Below, piece by piece: positions 55,074 through 63,909 of a stretch of 64,000 nucleotides of DNA (its first letter is position 1; each line of letters starts with the position of its first letter). This DNA comes from CAIWHR01 sp963773195 (lineage in GTDB: Bacteria; Pseudomonadota; Gammaproteobacteria; Burkholderiales; Casimicrobiaceae), in NCBI GenBank assembly GCA_963773195.1, contig CAVZAE010000003.1:35433-99432 (forward strand), written 5' to 3'. The notes beneath the pieces were generated by a model that was not told the origin of the DNA, ran no database searches, and saw only the letters and a program-made list of their open reading frames with translations. The position numbers and the translations under genes are program-made.

Positions 55074-55589
55074 TCATGCCGCCGCAGCAGGGGCGGGCGC
55101 TTCGAAGAACATCTCTCGCAACTTGCTCGGCCCAATTACGCGGGCGAGTTCGTGCATCACGCAGTAATTGAAAATCAGCACAACCAAGATGATCTGAATG
55201 GCCCAGAAATGGGGCCACACCATTTCGGCAAGCAACTTCTCGTTGCCCGCCACAAAACTGCCAGCTTCTCTCCAGAAATCTATCAGACGCTCCAGGTAAT
55301 GAATTACCAAGGCCGCCAAAACGTAGATTGCGGTCTTCCACGCGACGTTGTAGGCGAGGGGCTTGTCGGGATAGCGGTTGATGATTGGCAAATGGTCAGC
55401 GATCAACACCGCCTTGCCCAGGATGAGAGCGCCGACGGCGACTTGCAATGGTGTCGCGGCTTGAATTCCAGTCCCCCTTAGCATCAGCACACGCACCGCT
55501 GCCACCAAACCCAAGGTAAAGAAGAAGAAGACGGTCGGCGGAATCATCGCCCAAAGCTCTTCCTTGATCTTCTCAGACAGCTTGCTCAT
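55074..55589 (-). CDS. Four-helix membrane protein of unknown function
   Basis: 171 residues from ATG 55589 (MSKLSEKIKEELWAM; an ATG five codons earlier is possible). Hydrophobic spans are PTVFFFFTLGLVAAVRVLM, LQVAVGALILGKAVLIAD, TAIYVLAALVIHYLERL and WAIQIILVVLIFNYCVM, with a conserved-looking HLPIINRYPDKPLAYNVAWK loop between spans 2 and 3. The tail is proline/alanine-rich. Similar hypothetical proteins exist in Proteobacteria, but no function is known to me. Stands alone between repeat-containing gaps. Confidence 0.7.
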   Translation of the reverse strand: MSKLSEKIKEELWAMIPPTVFFFFTLGLVAAVRVLMLRGTGIQAATPLQVAVGALILGKAVLIADHLPIINRYPDKPLAYNVAWKTAIYVLAALVIHYLERLIDFWREAGSFVAGNEKLLAEMVWPHFWAIQIILVVLIFNYCVMHELARVIGPSKLREMFFEAPAPAAAA

Positions 55590-55762
55590 ATCGCTCCTAT
55601 ACACTTAAGGTATTGGACACCACAACCAGACTCAGCCCTTGGTGCAACGACCGGGAAACGCTAGTGCCCCGTTCCCAAGCGGTGCAGCGTAGTCAACGCA
55701 TTTGGTCAATCCGTTTCGCGGCACGATACTCCCCGGGATGGCTGCTTTGGATGTGTCCCCTA

Positions 55763-55812
55763 TGACCGCTTCGGGTCGTTAGCGGTTGCACGCGATCGAC
55801 TGCTTTGGGGCA
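55763..55812 (+). repeat. Dispersed intergenic repeat, short copy
   Basis: ATGACCGCTTCGGGTCGTTA then GCGGTTGCACGCGATCGACT; core with a shortened right side, in the gap before the cytochrome c gene. Confidence 0.5.
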
Positions 55813-55871
55813 CAACCGTCACTTCACCGACCGTCCGGCGCATGGCTGAGGCGCCGTTGGTCGAGATCGCC

Positions 55872-56225
55872 TCAGTGGGTCGCGTTCGCCGTGAGGTATG
55901 AGGCCGGTCCCTGCGCCTGTCTTGCCGGCGGGGCAAAATGGTAGAACTCGCCGTTGAGATAGCGGGTCACGTCGGCGATGTCCTGCTCGCTCCACGTCAA
56001 GCCCGTATTGCGCTGCCAGCGGCGCACCTGAGCCTGCAGTCCCTTCCAGTCGCCGGCGAGCTTCCGATCGCGCCAGTGCACTTGCGTCGTATGACAACCG
56101 CCGCAGTGTGTCTCGTAGAGCAATTCGCCGCGTGCCGCCGACGGAGGCGCGGGCTGCGCCTCCGCCGGCGCGGCGCAGGCAATCGCCATCGCCGCGATCC
56201 ACCAACGCACCTGCCATCCGTCCAT
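55872..56225 (-). CDS. Small periplasmic c-type cytochrome
   Basis: 117-residue exported protein, ATG 56225 behind CGGAGGG. Signal peptide VRWWIAAMAIACAAPAEA, then GELLYETHCGGCHTTQVHWR with the CxxCH haem site. WSEQDIADVTRYLNGEFYHF is the C-terminal helix of class I-type cytochromes. A methionine sixth ligand is not obvious, so haem coordination may be unusual or bis-His (a histidine lies in TQVHWR). Redox partner unknown; the neighbouring Rieske gene belongs to the SUF operon and is separated by over 500 bases. Confidence 0.75.
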   Translation of the reverse strand: MDGWQVRWWIAAMAIACAAPAEAQPAPPSAARGELLYETHCGGCHTTQVHWRDRKLAGDWKGLQAQVRRWQRNTGLTWSEQDIADVTRYLNGEFYHFAPPARQAQGPASYLTANATH

Positions 56226-56742
56226 GCTGTCCCTCCGACAAGATTCGACGATTATACGATGGCGCCTAGGCGGTCTCGTCGGCGCTTGCGCCGCTCGCGG
56301 CGTAGCGTGAATGACTTGACCGGGGCGACACACGCGTCGACGTACATACACGCTTGAGCCTGACCATTGAGATCGGCTTTCACCTGCGCGGGGAGCAAGT
56401 CGTGGCGGCGCCCGAGCAATAGCGAAGAGGCGCGCGAGCAGTTCAGCGACCAGGAGCTCGCCGACCTTGCTCACCCGTAGCTGCCGCTTTACGCGCCTGG
56501 TGCCCCAGGCGGCCTTTAGCACGTGGGATGACGGCTTTCGGCGAAGCAGTCAGCAAGGGGTTGCGGGCTCAACCGGTCGACGCAACACCGTCCATCCTTA
56601 CAGACAGGGGGTTGAAGCCTAAGGACTTCCTGCGACGTGGCTTAGCGACGATCCGAGGCTGTACAAGCACGAGTGAGAGTGACCAGGAAACAGCACTACT
56701 TGCGATTAGTACCGATTTGACAAGCACTTGCCGGTGCCGGAA
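56226..56742. other. Gap between cytochrome c gene and SUF operon end
   Basis: About 500 bases holding the 89-bp repeat copy B (56570-56658) and, just before it (about 56528-56552), a short GACGGCTTTCGGCGAAGCAG piece resembling the dispersed family. No gene recognised and no clear terminator for the SUF operon. Confidence 0.5.
56570..56658 (+). repeat. 89-bp dispersed repeat, copy B
   Basis: Forward partner of 28345-28433. Ends are identical, the centre differs in a handful of positions, several of which keep short self-complementary pairs (CCTTA/TAAGG here, ATAGGC/GCCTAT in copy A), hinting at a conserved RNA or DNA hairpin. Confidence 0.75.
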
Positions 56743-57063
56743 TCAATCCCAGCGGTCGTCGCGTACCTGGATCTCCCCATTCTCGACGCGCACGGGGAAG
56801 GTGTCGGTCGGCTCGTAAGCGGGCGCGCACAGGGCGGCGCCGGTGCGGATGCAGAAGCGAGCGCCGTGACGCGGGCAAACGATCTGGTCGCCCTCGACTG
56901 TGCCGCCGGTGAGCTGTGCGCCGTCATGGGTACAGACGTCTGCGATCGCATGAAACTCGCCATCGAGGTTGAATACGGCGATCTGCGCATCGTCCACGTC
57001 CACGACCCGCCACTCGCCCGGCGCGAGCTCCCCGACTCGCGCTACCGTCACCCATTCGCTCAT
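56743..57063 (-). CDS. Rieske-type ferredoxin at the end of the SUF operon
   Basis: 106-residue cytoplasmic Rieske [2Fe-2S] protein of the non-haem oxygenase ferredoxin type. Ligands C44 and H46 (VCTHDGAQLTGG) and C63 and H66 (IVCPRHGARF) are intact. No signal peptide. Last gene of the SUF cluster, 51 bases after nfu, an arrangement common in Betaproteobacteria. It may supply electrons for cluster assembly or be an early client (inference). There is no oxygenase gene nearby. Confidence 0.9.
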   Translation of the reverse strand: MSEWVTVARVGELAPGEWRVVDVDDAQIAVFNLDGEFHAIADVCTHDGAQLTGGTVEGDQIVCPRHGARFCIRTGAALCAPAYEPTDTFPVRVENGEIQVRDDRWD

Positions 57064-57114
57064 GTGTTCAGGAAACCGGAACGGATTGACGCCCGTCCGC
57101 AGTTTCGATCGGGT

Positions 57115-57675
57115 CTAGACCGCGCAAACTTCGATGTCGGGCTCGATCGACTTCACCAGATTCTCGATGCCTTGGAGCGTTCCCGAGATCGAACTCGGAC
57201 AGCTGCCGCACGCCCCCTGGTAATGCACGGCAAGCCTGTTGCCTTCGAGACCGAGGACGTACAGGTCACCGCCGTCGCCCTGCAAATAGGGACGTATGTG
57301 TTCATCGAGCAGCGCGTTGATCTTGTCGAGGCGCTCCTGGTCCTCGGGACTCAAGTCGGCGATCGCGGTCGTCGCCGCCGCCACCGTGGCGGCAGTCTGC
57401 GCGTTCGCCGCCGGCGCGGCGCGAAGTGGCTCCGCAATCTTTCGCGTCAACTCCTGCCAGTCGACGCCGCCGTCCTGCGTAACCGTGAGCCAATGATCGA
57501 TGTAGAACACGTTCGTCACATGCCCGATGTCGAACAATGCCGCCGCGAGCGGGTCGTCCTTCGCCTCCTCGGCGTTGTCGTACGAACGCTTTATTCCCCA
57601 GGTCAAAGGCTCCTTGAGGACGAACTTCAGAGCGTTCGGATTGGGCGTGCCTTCGATTTCGGCGATTTTTGGCAT
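57115..57675 (-). CDS. Nfu-type Fe-S carrier/scaffold protein
   Basis: 186-residue cluster carrier. ATG 57675. The N-terminal Nfu_N domain has EIEGTPNPNALKFVLKEPL and FDIGHVTNVFYIDHWLTVTQ; an alanine-rich linker follows; the C-terminal NifU-like domain has RPYLQGDGGDLYVLGLEGN and the CxxC cluster site ACGSCPSS. It receives clusters from SufBCD and passes them to apoproteins. Placed 14 bases after sufU in the same operon. Length and domain order are normal. Confidence 0.88.
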   Translation of the reverse strand: MPKIAEIEGTPNPNALKFVLKEPLTWGIKRSYDNAEEAKDDPLAAALFDIGHVTNVFYIDHWLTVTQDGGVDWQELTRKIAEPLRAAPAANAQTAATVAAATTAIADLSPEDQERLDKINALLDEHIRPYLQGDGGDLYVLGLEGNRLAVHYQGACGSCPSSISGTLQGIENLVKSIEPDIEVCAV

Positions 57676-57689
57676 CTGACGGTCCCGGT

Positions 57690-58175
57690 TCAGGCGTCGC
57701 CGATCGATGCGTGCATCGGATCGTCTTCCGCCTCGGTCGAGGTGCTCGCTACCGAGTTGAGCGCGGCGTGCAGCGTGTGCCACGGCAGGATCGCGCATTT
57801 GACGCGCGTCGGCAGGTCGCGCACGCCGGCGAATACCGCGAGCCGTCCGATGTGGTGATGGCCGTCGAGGTTGAGCTTTCCGGTCGCCATGTCGCGAAAT
57901 TCCTGTATCAGCGTTTCCGCGTCCGCCCGCGTCTTGCCCTTGACGTTGACGGTCATCATCGACGCCGACGCCTTGCAGATCGCGCACGACTCGCCCTGAA
58001 ACGCGATGCCGCCGATGCGCTCGCCGTCGAAATCGAGCGATACGCTGATGTGATCGCCGCACAGCGGGTTGTGGCCTTCCGCATGGTGGCTCGCGTGCTC
58101 GAGCGCGCCGTAATTGCGCGGCTTCCTGTTGTGGTCGAGGATGACCTCCTGATACAGTGCTTTGGGGTCGGCCAT
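57690..58175 (-). CDS. sufU: SufU-type sulfur-transfer protein
   Basis: 161-residue partner of SufS that accepts persulfide sulfur. Zinc/cysteine residues are in NPLCGDHISV (Cys and Asp), GESCAICKASASMM and RVKCAILPWHTL. The 20-residue insertion between the second and third motifs (MATGKLNLDGHHHIGRL region) distinguishes SufU from IscU. Start ATG 58175 shares a base with the sufS TAA. The C-terminal tail is acidic. Presence of SufU instead of SufE is noteworthy in a Gram-negative operon, though known in Betaproteobacteria. Confidence 0.92.
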   Translation of the reverse strand: MADPKALYQEVILDHNRKPRNYGALEHASHHAEGHNPLCGDHISVSLDFDGERIGGIAFQGESCAICKASASMMTVNVKGKTRADAETLIQEFRDMATGKLNLDGHHHIGRLAVFAGVRDLPTRVKCAILPWHTLHAALNSVASTSTEAEDDPMHASIGDA

Positions 58176-59435
58176 TACGCAAACACTTTCTGCACGGTGC
58201 GAATGCCGGCGATCAGCGCATCGACCTCGGCCATGCTGTTGTAGAACGCGAACGAGGCGCGCGACGTGGCCGGCACGTGAAAGCGCTGCATCACCGGCTG
58301 CGCGCAATGATGCCCGGTCCGCACCGCGATGCCCTCCTGATTGAGCAGGGTGCCGACATCGTGCGGGTGCACGCCGTCGACCGCGAACGACAGCACCGCG
58401 GCCTTCTTCGCGGCGGTGCCGATGATGCGAACGCCGCGGAGGCGATTCATCTGTTCGGTCGCGTATTCGAGCAGATCGAATTCGTGCGCCGCGATGGCGT
58501 CCATGCCGATCGCCGACAGGTAGTCGACCGCCGCGCCGAGCCCGATCGCCGCCGCGATCGGCGGCGTGCCGGCCTCGAATTTGTGCGGAATGGTGTTGTA
58601 GGTGGTCTTCTCGAACGTCACCGACAGGATCATGTCGCCGCCGCCCTTGAAGGGCGGCATGCGCTCGAGCAGCGCGGCCTTGCCGTAAAGGATGCCGATG
58701 CCGGTCGGACCGCAAAGCTTGTGGCCCGAGAACGCGTAGAAGTCGCAGTCGAGATCCTGCACGTCGACCTTCATGTGCGGCACCGCCTGTGCGCCGTCGA
58801 CCAGCACCGGCACGCCGTGTGCATGCGCAAAAGCGATCATGCGCTTGACCGGGTTGATGGTGCCCAACGCGTTCGAAACGTGCATCATGCCGACGAACTT
58901 CGTGTGCCTGTTGAAGAGCTTCTCGTACTCGTCGATCAGCAGCTCACCCGCGTCGTTGATCGGCACTACGCGAATCTTCGCGCCCTTCTCTTCGGCCAGC
59001 ATCTGCCACGGGACGATGTTCGAATGGTGTTCGAGCGTGGTGAGGATGATTTCGTCGCCGGCCCCGATGAAATTTCGGCCATAGCCGTGCATCACCAGAT
59101 TGATCGCGTCCGTGGTGCCGCTCGTGAAGATCACTTCGCGGTCTTCGCGCGCATTGATGAAGTGCTGGATCTTTACCGCGCGCCTCCTCGTAGGCCGAGG
59201 TCGCGGTCTCGGACAGGTAGTGCACGCCGCGGTTGACATTGGCGTGCTGCGTCGTCCGGTAGCGCACGAGGCGGTCGATCACCTGCTGCGGCATCTGGCT
59301 CGAGGCCGCGTTGTCGAGATACACCAGCGGCTTGCCGCCGACTTTGAGCTTGAGGATCGGAAAGTCGGCCCGGATGCGCTCGACGTCGAAGGCGGGCGCC
59401 GCAGGGGCTTTGAGCGCGGTCTGGATTGCTGTCAT
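58175..59435 (-). CDS. sufS: Cysteine desulfurase SufS, frameshifted near 59177
   Basis: PLP-dependent desulfurase, about 419 residues after correction. ATG 59435 overlaps the sufD stop as ATGA. The first frame gives VERIRADFPILKLKVGGKPL, VYLDNAASSQMPQQVIDRL and GVHYLSETATSAYEEAR. One surplus C (plus strand) at 59176-59177 then forces a frame change, and the rest follows: VIFTSGTTDAINLVM, SGHKLCGPTGIGILYGK with the PLP lysine, and VRTGHHCAQPVMQRF with the active cysteine. Catalytic residues are all intact, so the shift is probably a sequence error. Confidence 0.94.
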
Positions 59436-60744
59436 GGCTGGCGCGTGGTTTGTTCGAGCACGGCCTGCTCGAGCCAGTGCTTGAGCGAGGCGACGGGGAT
59501 GCGGTCGATGATCTCGGCGCCGAACGCATAAGTGAGGAGGTTGCGCGCCGCAGCGTCGGAAAGCCCGCGGCTGTTCAGATAGAACACCGCCTCGCTGTCG
59601 AGCTGGCCGACGGTGGCGCCATGCGCGCACTTGACGTCGTCGGCGAAAATCTCGAGCTGCGGCTTGGTGTCGACGTGCGCTTTCGGCGGTCAGCAGCAGG
59701 TTGCGGCTCGACTGCGAAGAGTTGGTGCGCTGGGCGTCCGGGCGCACGATGATCTTGCCGTTGAACACCGCGTGCGCGGCACCGCCAACGATGCATTTGT
59801 GCAGCTGGCGGCTGACGCCGTGCGGCTTCGCGTGGTCGATGCAGGTATGGGTGTCGGCGAGCTGGCGCTCCCCGATCAGCGCGAGCCCGTCGATCGTGCA
59901 CTCGGCGCCTTCGGCCGTATGGAGCACATTCAGGTCGTACCGGGAGATCCGCGCACCAAGCGCGACGCTGACCGACCGATAGCGGCTCGCATTCGCGAGT
60001 GACACGGCGCAGTTCGCGATATGAAACGCCTGGCCGCTGTCGCGCTGTACCCGGATGTGGTCGACATGCGCGCGAGTCGCCGAGCGCGATCTCGGTTACG
60101 GCATTGGTGAAATAGGTCTCCGGCTGCAACGCGACGTAGTCCTCGACGACCGTCACCGCGCTGCCCGATTCGGCAACCAGCAGGCAACGCGGGTAGCTTG
60201 CAGCGCCCTTTTGCGTCGCGATGAACAGCAGATGCACCGGCGCGGCAGCCGACACGTCGCGCGGCACGACGACCAACGCGCCGTCGTGCAGAAACGCGGT
60301 ATTGAGCGCGGCGAACACGCTGTCGCGGAATTCCACATGACGGCCGAGGTGCAGATCGATCGCCGCTGCGTGCGCGGCCCCCGCGGCCGACAGGTTCGCA
60401 ACCACGACGCCGCCGTCCCGGGCGACGCTGGAGAGTTCCGGCGCGTGGATACCGTCAACGAACACGAGTCGGGTCGTCGCTTCCTCGATACGAAAGCGCT
60501 CGACATCCGCCGCCTTCAGACCGACGGGCATGCGCACGGGCTGGAAGGACAGCTTGGTGAGCGGTGAGAGGTCGGTGAAGCGCCACTCCTCGTCACGGAT
60601 CGTGGGTACCGTCAGCACGCCGACGCGGTCGACGGCCTCCGCGCGCAGCTCGTTGAGCCACGCCAGCGGGCTCGCCGGCAACCGTGGCTGTCCGGCAAGC
60701 AGGCTTTCGAGGTAACCCGCGGCGAGAGTTCGGGTCGCGCTCAT
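59432..60744 (-). CDS. sufD: SufD subunit of the SufBCD scaffold, two frameshifts
   Basis: About 437 residues after repair. ATG 60744; the stop overlaps the sufS ATG. Frame one covers TRTLAAGYLESLLAGQPRLP, WRFTDLSPLTKLSF and FLHDGALVVVPRDV up to TNAVTEIALGDSRA. A surplus base at about 60066 shifts to a frame with AFHIANCAVSLANASRYRSV-like text, LNVLHTAEGAECTIDGLALI and HKCIVGGAAHAVFNGKIIV. A second surplus base at about 59685 leads to the last frame with DDVKCAHGATVGQLDSEAVF and GAEIIDRIPVASLKHWLEQA. The SufB-contact cysteine/histidine segment CAHGATVG is preserved. Both shifts are single insertions. Confidence 0.92.
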
Positions 60745-61536
60745 GCGGTCGCCTTCGCGGCAGTCCTCGTGCTCGGCGCCGACCCAGTCGTACCCGCGCG
60801 TTTCGAGCTCGAGCGCGAGTTCCTTGCCGCCGGTCTTGACGATGCGGCCCGCATCCATCACGTGCACGTAGTCGGGCACGATGTAGTTGAGCAGACGCTG
60901 GTAGTGCGTCACCAGCACGATCGCGTTGTCCGTGGCGGCAAGCTGGTTGATGCCGCCGGCGACGACCCTGAGCGCGTCGATGTCGAGGCCGGAATCGGTC
61001 TCGTCGAGGATCGCGAGACGCGGCTCCAGAAGCGCCATCTGCAATATTTCGTTGCGCTTCTTCTCGCCGCCGGAGAAGCCTTCGTTGACGCTCCGGTCGA
61101 GGAAATCGGGATTCATTTCGAGCAGCTTCATCTTCTCGCGCACGAAGTCGTCGAACTCGAGCGGGTCGAGCTCGTCCTTGCCGCGCTGCACCTGCACCGT
61201 GTTGTAGGCGAGTCGCAGGAACTGGCTGTTGGCGACGCCGGGAATCTCGACGGGGTACTGAAAACCGAGGAACACACCGGCACGCGCACGCTCCTCGGGC
61301 TTGAGTTCGAGCAGGTTCTTGCCTTCATAGAGGACCGTGCCGCCAGTCACAACGTAAGCGGGATGGCCGGCAAGCGCCTTGGCGAAGGTGCTCTTGCCCG
61401 AGCCGTTCGGGCCCATGAGCGCGTGCACTTCACCGCTTCTGACCGTGAGGTCGATGCCCTTGAGTATGTCGATGCCGTTCACGGTCGCGCACAGTCCGCG
61501 CACCTCGAGCAGCGTTTTGCCGTTCTGCTGAATCAT
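60741..61536 (-). CDS. sufC: SufC ATPase, apparently fused to sufD by one base
   Basis: Cytoplasmic ABC-type ATPase of the SufBCD complex. ATG 61536 overlaps the sufB TGA as ATGA. Walker A MGPNGSGKSTFAKALAGHP, Q-loop FLGFQYPVEIPGVAN, signature FSGGEKKRNEI, Walker B LAILDETDSGLDIDAL and the switch histidine in VTHYQRLLNYI are all present. As written the frame runs straight into sufD through HEDCREGDRMSATRTL. Dropping one C of the CC at 60765-60766 instead ends sufC with TAAKATA and a TGA overlapping the sufD ATG, the normal coupled arrangement. I take the fusion as an artefact. Confidence 0.94.
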
Positions 61537-62969
61537 CCGACGCTTCCTTCGAGCTTGAGTCCGAGCAGCTTGGTCGCCTCGACCGCAAACTCCATCGGGA
61601 GCTGCTGGAACACGGTCTTGCAGAATCCGTTGATGATCATCGACACCGCTTCCTCGGCGCCGATGCCGCGCTGCGCGAAGTAGAACAGCTGGTCCTCGCC
61701 GATCTTCGACGTCGAAGCCTCGTGCTCGACCATGGCGCTGTTGTTGTTCACCTGGATATACGGAAAGGTGTTGGCGCCGCATCGATCACCGATCAGCATC
61801 GAGTCGCATTGCGAGTAGTTGCGCGCGCCGTCGGCTTTCGCGCCGATCTTGACCAATCCGCGGTAGCTGTTGTTCGAACGGCCAGCGGAGATGCCCTTGC
61901 TGACGATGGTGCTGCGCGTGTTCTTGCCGATGTGGACCATCTTGGTGCCGGTATCGGCTTGCTGGTAATTGTTGGTGAGCGCGACCGAGTAAAATTCACC
62001 GATCGAGTTGTCGCCGAGCAGCACACAGCTCGGATACTTCCAGGTGATGGCCGAGCCGGTCTCGACCTGCGTCCAGGAAATCCGCGAGTCGACGCCTTTG
62101 CACAGGCCGCGCTTGGTGACGAAGTTGTAGATGCCGCCCACGCCCATTTCGTCGCCTGCATACCAGTTCTGCACCGTCGAGTACTTGATGTCGGCGCGGT
62201 CGAGCGCCACCAGCTCGACCACCGCTGCATGCAGTTGGTTGGTGTCGAACTTGGGCGCGGTACAGCCCTCAAGATACGACACCGATGCGCCTTCCTCGGC
62301 AACGATCAGCGTGCGCTCGAACTGCCCCGAGTCCTGGGTATTGATGCGGAAATAGGTCGACAGGTCCATCGGGCACTTGACGCCCTTGGGGATGAAGCAG
62401 AACGAGCCGTCGGTGAACACGGCCGAGTTGAGCGCGGCGTAGTAGTTGTCGCCTGCCGGAACCACCGTGCCGAGGTACTTCCGCACGAGCTCCGGATGCT
62501 TCTGCACAGCTTCGGAGATCGAGCAGAAAATGATGCCGACCTCGGCGAGCTTTTCTTTGTAGGTGGTGGCCACCGACACGCTGTCGAAGATCACGTCGAC
62601 GGCGACCCCGGCCAATACCGCCCGCTCGTTCATCGGCACGCCGAGCTTCTCGAAGGTGCGCAGTAGCTCGGGGTCGACCTCGTCCATGCTGGCGAGCTTC
62701 GGCTTCGCCTTCGGCGCCGAGTAGTAGCTGATCGCCTGGAAATCGATTTTCGGATAGTGGACGTTCGGCCACTTCGGCTCGTCCATCTTGAGCCATTGTC
62801 GATAAGCCTCGAGGCGGAGCTCGAGCAGCCACTGGGGTTCGTTCTTCTTGATCGAAATCAGACGGATCGTGTCTTCGTTGAGCCCTTTGGGCGCAACATC
62901 GGACTCGATTTCGGTGACGAACCCGTGCTTGTAGGGCTGATTGACGAGATTTTGCAGTACTGTGCTCAT
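61533..62969 (-). CDS. sufB: SufB Fe-S assembly scaffold protein
   Basis: 478-residue core of the SufBCD scaffold, full length and in one frame. Typical segments: YKHGFVTEIESDVAPKGLNE, WLKMDEPKWPNVHYPKIDFQ, PKGVKCPMDLSTYFRIN, VSYLEGCTAPKFDTNQLHAA, GLCKGVDSRISWTQVETGSA and YRGLVKIGAKADGARNYSQC. The cluster-assembly cysteine and glutamate region near CDSMLIGDRCGANTFPYIQV is intact. Starts 52 bases after the sufA-like gene, and its stop overlaps the sufC start. Confidence 0.97.
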   Translation of the reverse strand: MSTVLQNLVNQPYKHGFVTEIESDVAPKGLNEDTIRLISIKKNEPQWLLELRLEAYRQWLKMDEPKWPNVHYPKIDFQAISYYSAPKAKPKLASMDEVDPELLRTFEKLGVPMNERAVLAGVAVDVIFDSVSVATTYKEKLAEVGIIFCSISEAVQKHPELVRKYLGTVVPAGDNYYAALNSAVFTDGSFCFIPKGVKCPMDLSTYFRINTQDSGQFERTLIVAEEGASVSYLEGCTAPKFDTNQLHAAVVELVALDRADIKYSTVQNWYAGDEMGVGGIYNFVTKRGLCKGVDSRISWTQVETGSAITWKYPSCVLLGDNSIGEFYSVALTNNYQQADTGTKMVHIGKNTRSTIVSKGISAGRSNNSYRGLVKIGAKADGARNYSQCDSMLIGDRCGANTFPYIQVNNNSAMVEHEASTSKIGEDQLFYFAQRGIGAEEAVSMIINGFCKTVFQQLPMEFAVEATKLLGLKLEGSVG

Positions 62970-63021
62970 TGGAATTGCGCCGACGTCTCCTGGATTCAGA
63001 ATCTGCCTTGCGTCATCACGA

Positions 63022-63363
63022 TTAGGCTTTGGTCGCTTCCTTCAGGCTGAAGCTTTCGCCGCAGCCGCAGGTGTTGTCGACGTTGGGATTGTCGAAAGCA
63101 AACATCTGCTTGAGCCCCTCCTTGACGAAGTCGAGCCGCGAGCCGTCGAGGAACGAGAGGCTTTCGGCGGCAACCACGACGGCGGCGCCATGCGACTCGA
63201 AGGACCGATCGCCCTCTCGCATTTCGTCAGCGTAGTCGAACGTATAGGCAAAGCCGGAACAGCCGACTTGCTTAACGCCGACACGCAAACCCAAGCCCTT
63301 GCCGCGGCGCGCCAGCTGATTCTTTATTTGCCTTGCGGCGCTTTCGGTCAATGTGATGGCCAT
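63022..63363 (-). CDS. sufA: A-type Fe-S carrier (SufA/IscA/HesB family)
   Basis: 113-residue A-type carrier. Three cluster cysteines: one in VGVKQVGCSGFAYTFDYADE and two in the C-terminal DNTCGCGESFSL. MAITLTESAARQIKNQLARR is the usual N-terminus. Second gene of the operon, 19 bases after iscR. Within the family SufA, IscA and ErpA are hard to separate by sequence; the name follows the operon context. Confidence 0.9.
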   Translation of the reverse strand: MAITLTESAARQIKNQLARRGKGLGLRVGVKQVGCSGFAYTFDYADEMREGDRSFESHGAAVVVAAESLSFLDGSRLDFVKEGLKQMFAFDNPNVDNTCGCGESFSLKEATKA

Positions 63364-63382
63364 CGTCGGTCACTCCGGGAAA

Positions 63383-63865
63383 TCAAGCTGAAACGGTCGT
63401 GCGGTCACGTTTCGGCATGGTTTCGCGCATGTCTTGCACTGGCGTCACGTCCGTCGCCTTCGCTTTCTGGGCATCGACCAGCTGCCTCAATGTCACGCCG
63501 CCCAGGTAGTTCAGGATGTGCTCATTGAGGCTTGCCCACAAATCGTGGGTGATGCATTTCTTGTCGTCCTGGCAGTTCTCCTTGCCGCCGCATTGCGTTG
63601 CGTCGATTGGCTCGTCGACGGCGAGAATGATTTCGGCGACCGACACCTGCGCCGTGTCCTTGGCGAGCCGATAGCCGCCACCCGGACCGCGCACGCTGCC
63701 GACGATCGCACGGCGGCGCAATTTGGCGAACAACTGCTCGAGATACGAAAGCGAAATCTTCTGGCGCTGACTGATTTCCGCGAGCGTCACGGGGTCAGCG
63801 CCATCCTGCATCGCGAGATCGATCATCGCCGTGACCGCAAAACGCCCTTTCGTCGTCAGCCTCAT
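63383..63865 (-). CDS. iscR: Rrf2-family Fe-S-sensing regulator IscR
   Basis: 160-residue transcription factor that heads and probably autoregulates the operon. MRLTTKGRFAVTAMIDLAMQ and the winged-helix recognition segment ISQRQKISLSYLEQLFAKLR are classic. GSVRGPGGGYRLAKD is the wing. The [2Fe-2S] ligands are three cysteines in TQCGGKENCQDDKKCITHDL with the IscR spacing and the nearby histidine. GGAAGGAATGCG ribosome region precedes the ATG. Two IscR-like operators lie in its promoter (63910-63962). Confidence 0.93.
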   Translation of the reverse strand: MRLTTKGRFAVTAMIDLAMQDGADPVTLAEISQRQKISLSYLEQLFAKLRRRAIVGSVRGPGGGYRLAKDTAQVSVAEIILAVDEPIDATQCGGKENCQDDKKCITHDLWASLNEHILNYLGGVTLRQLVDAQKAKATDVTPVQDMRETMPKRDRTTVSA

Positions 63866-63909
63866 CGCATTCCTTCCTCATAAATCAATGAGCTACGTTG
63901 GTAGAGTCA

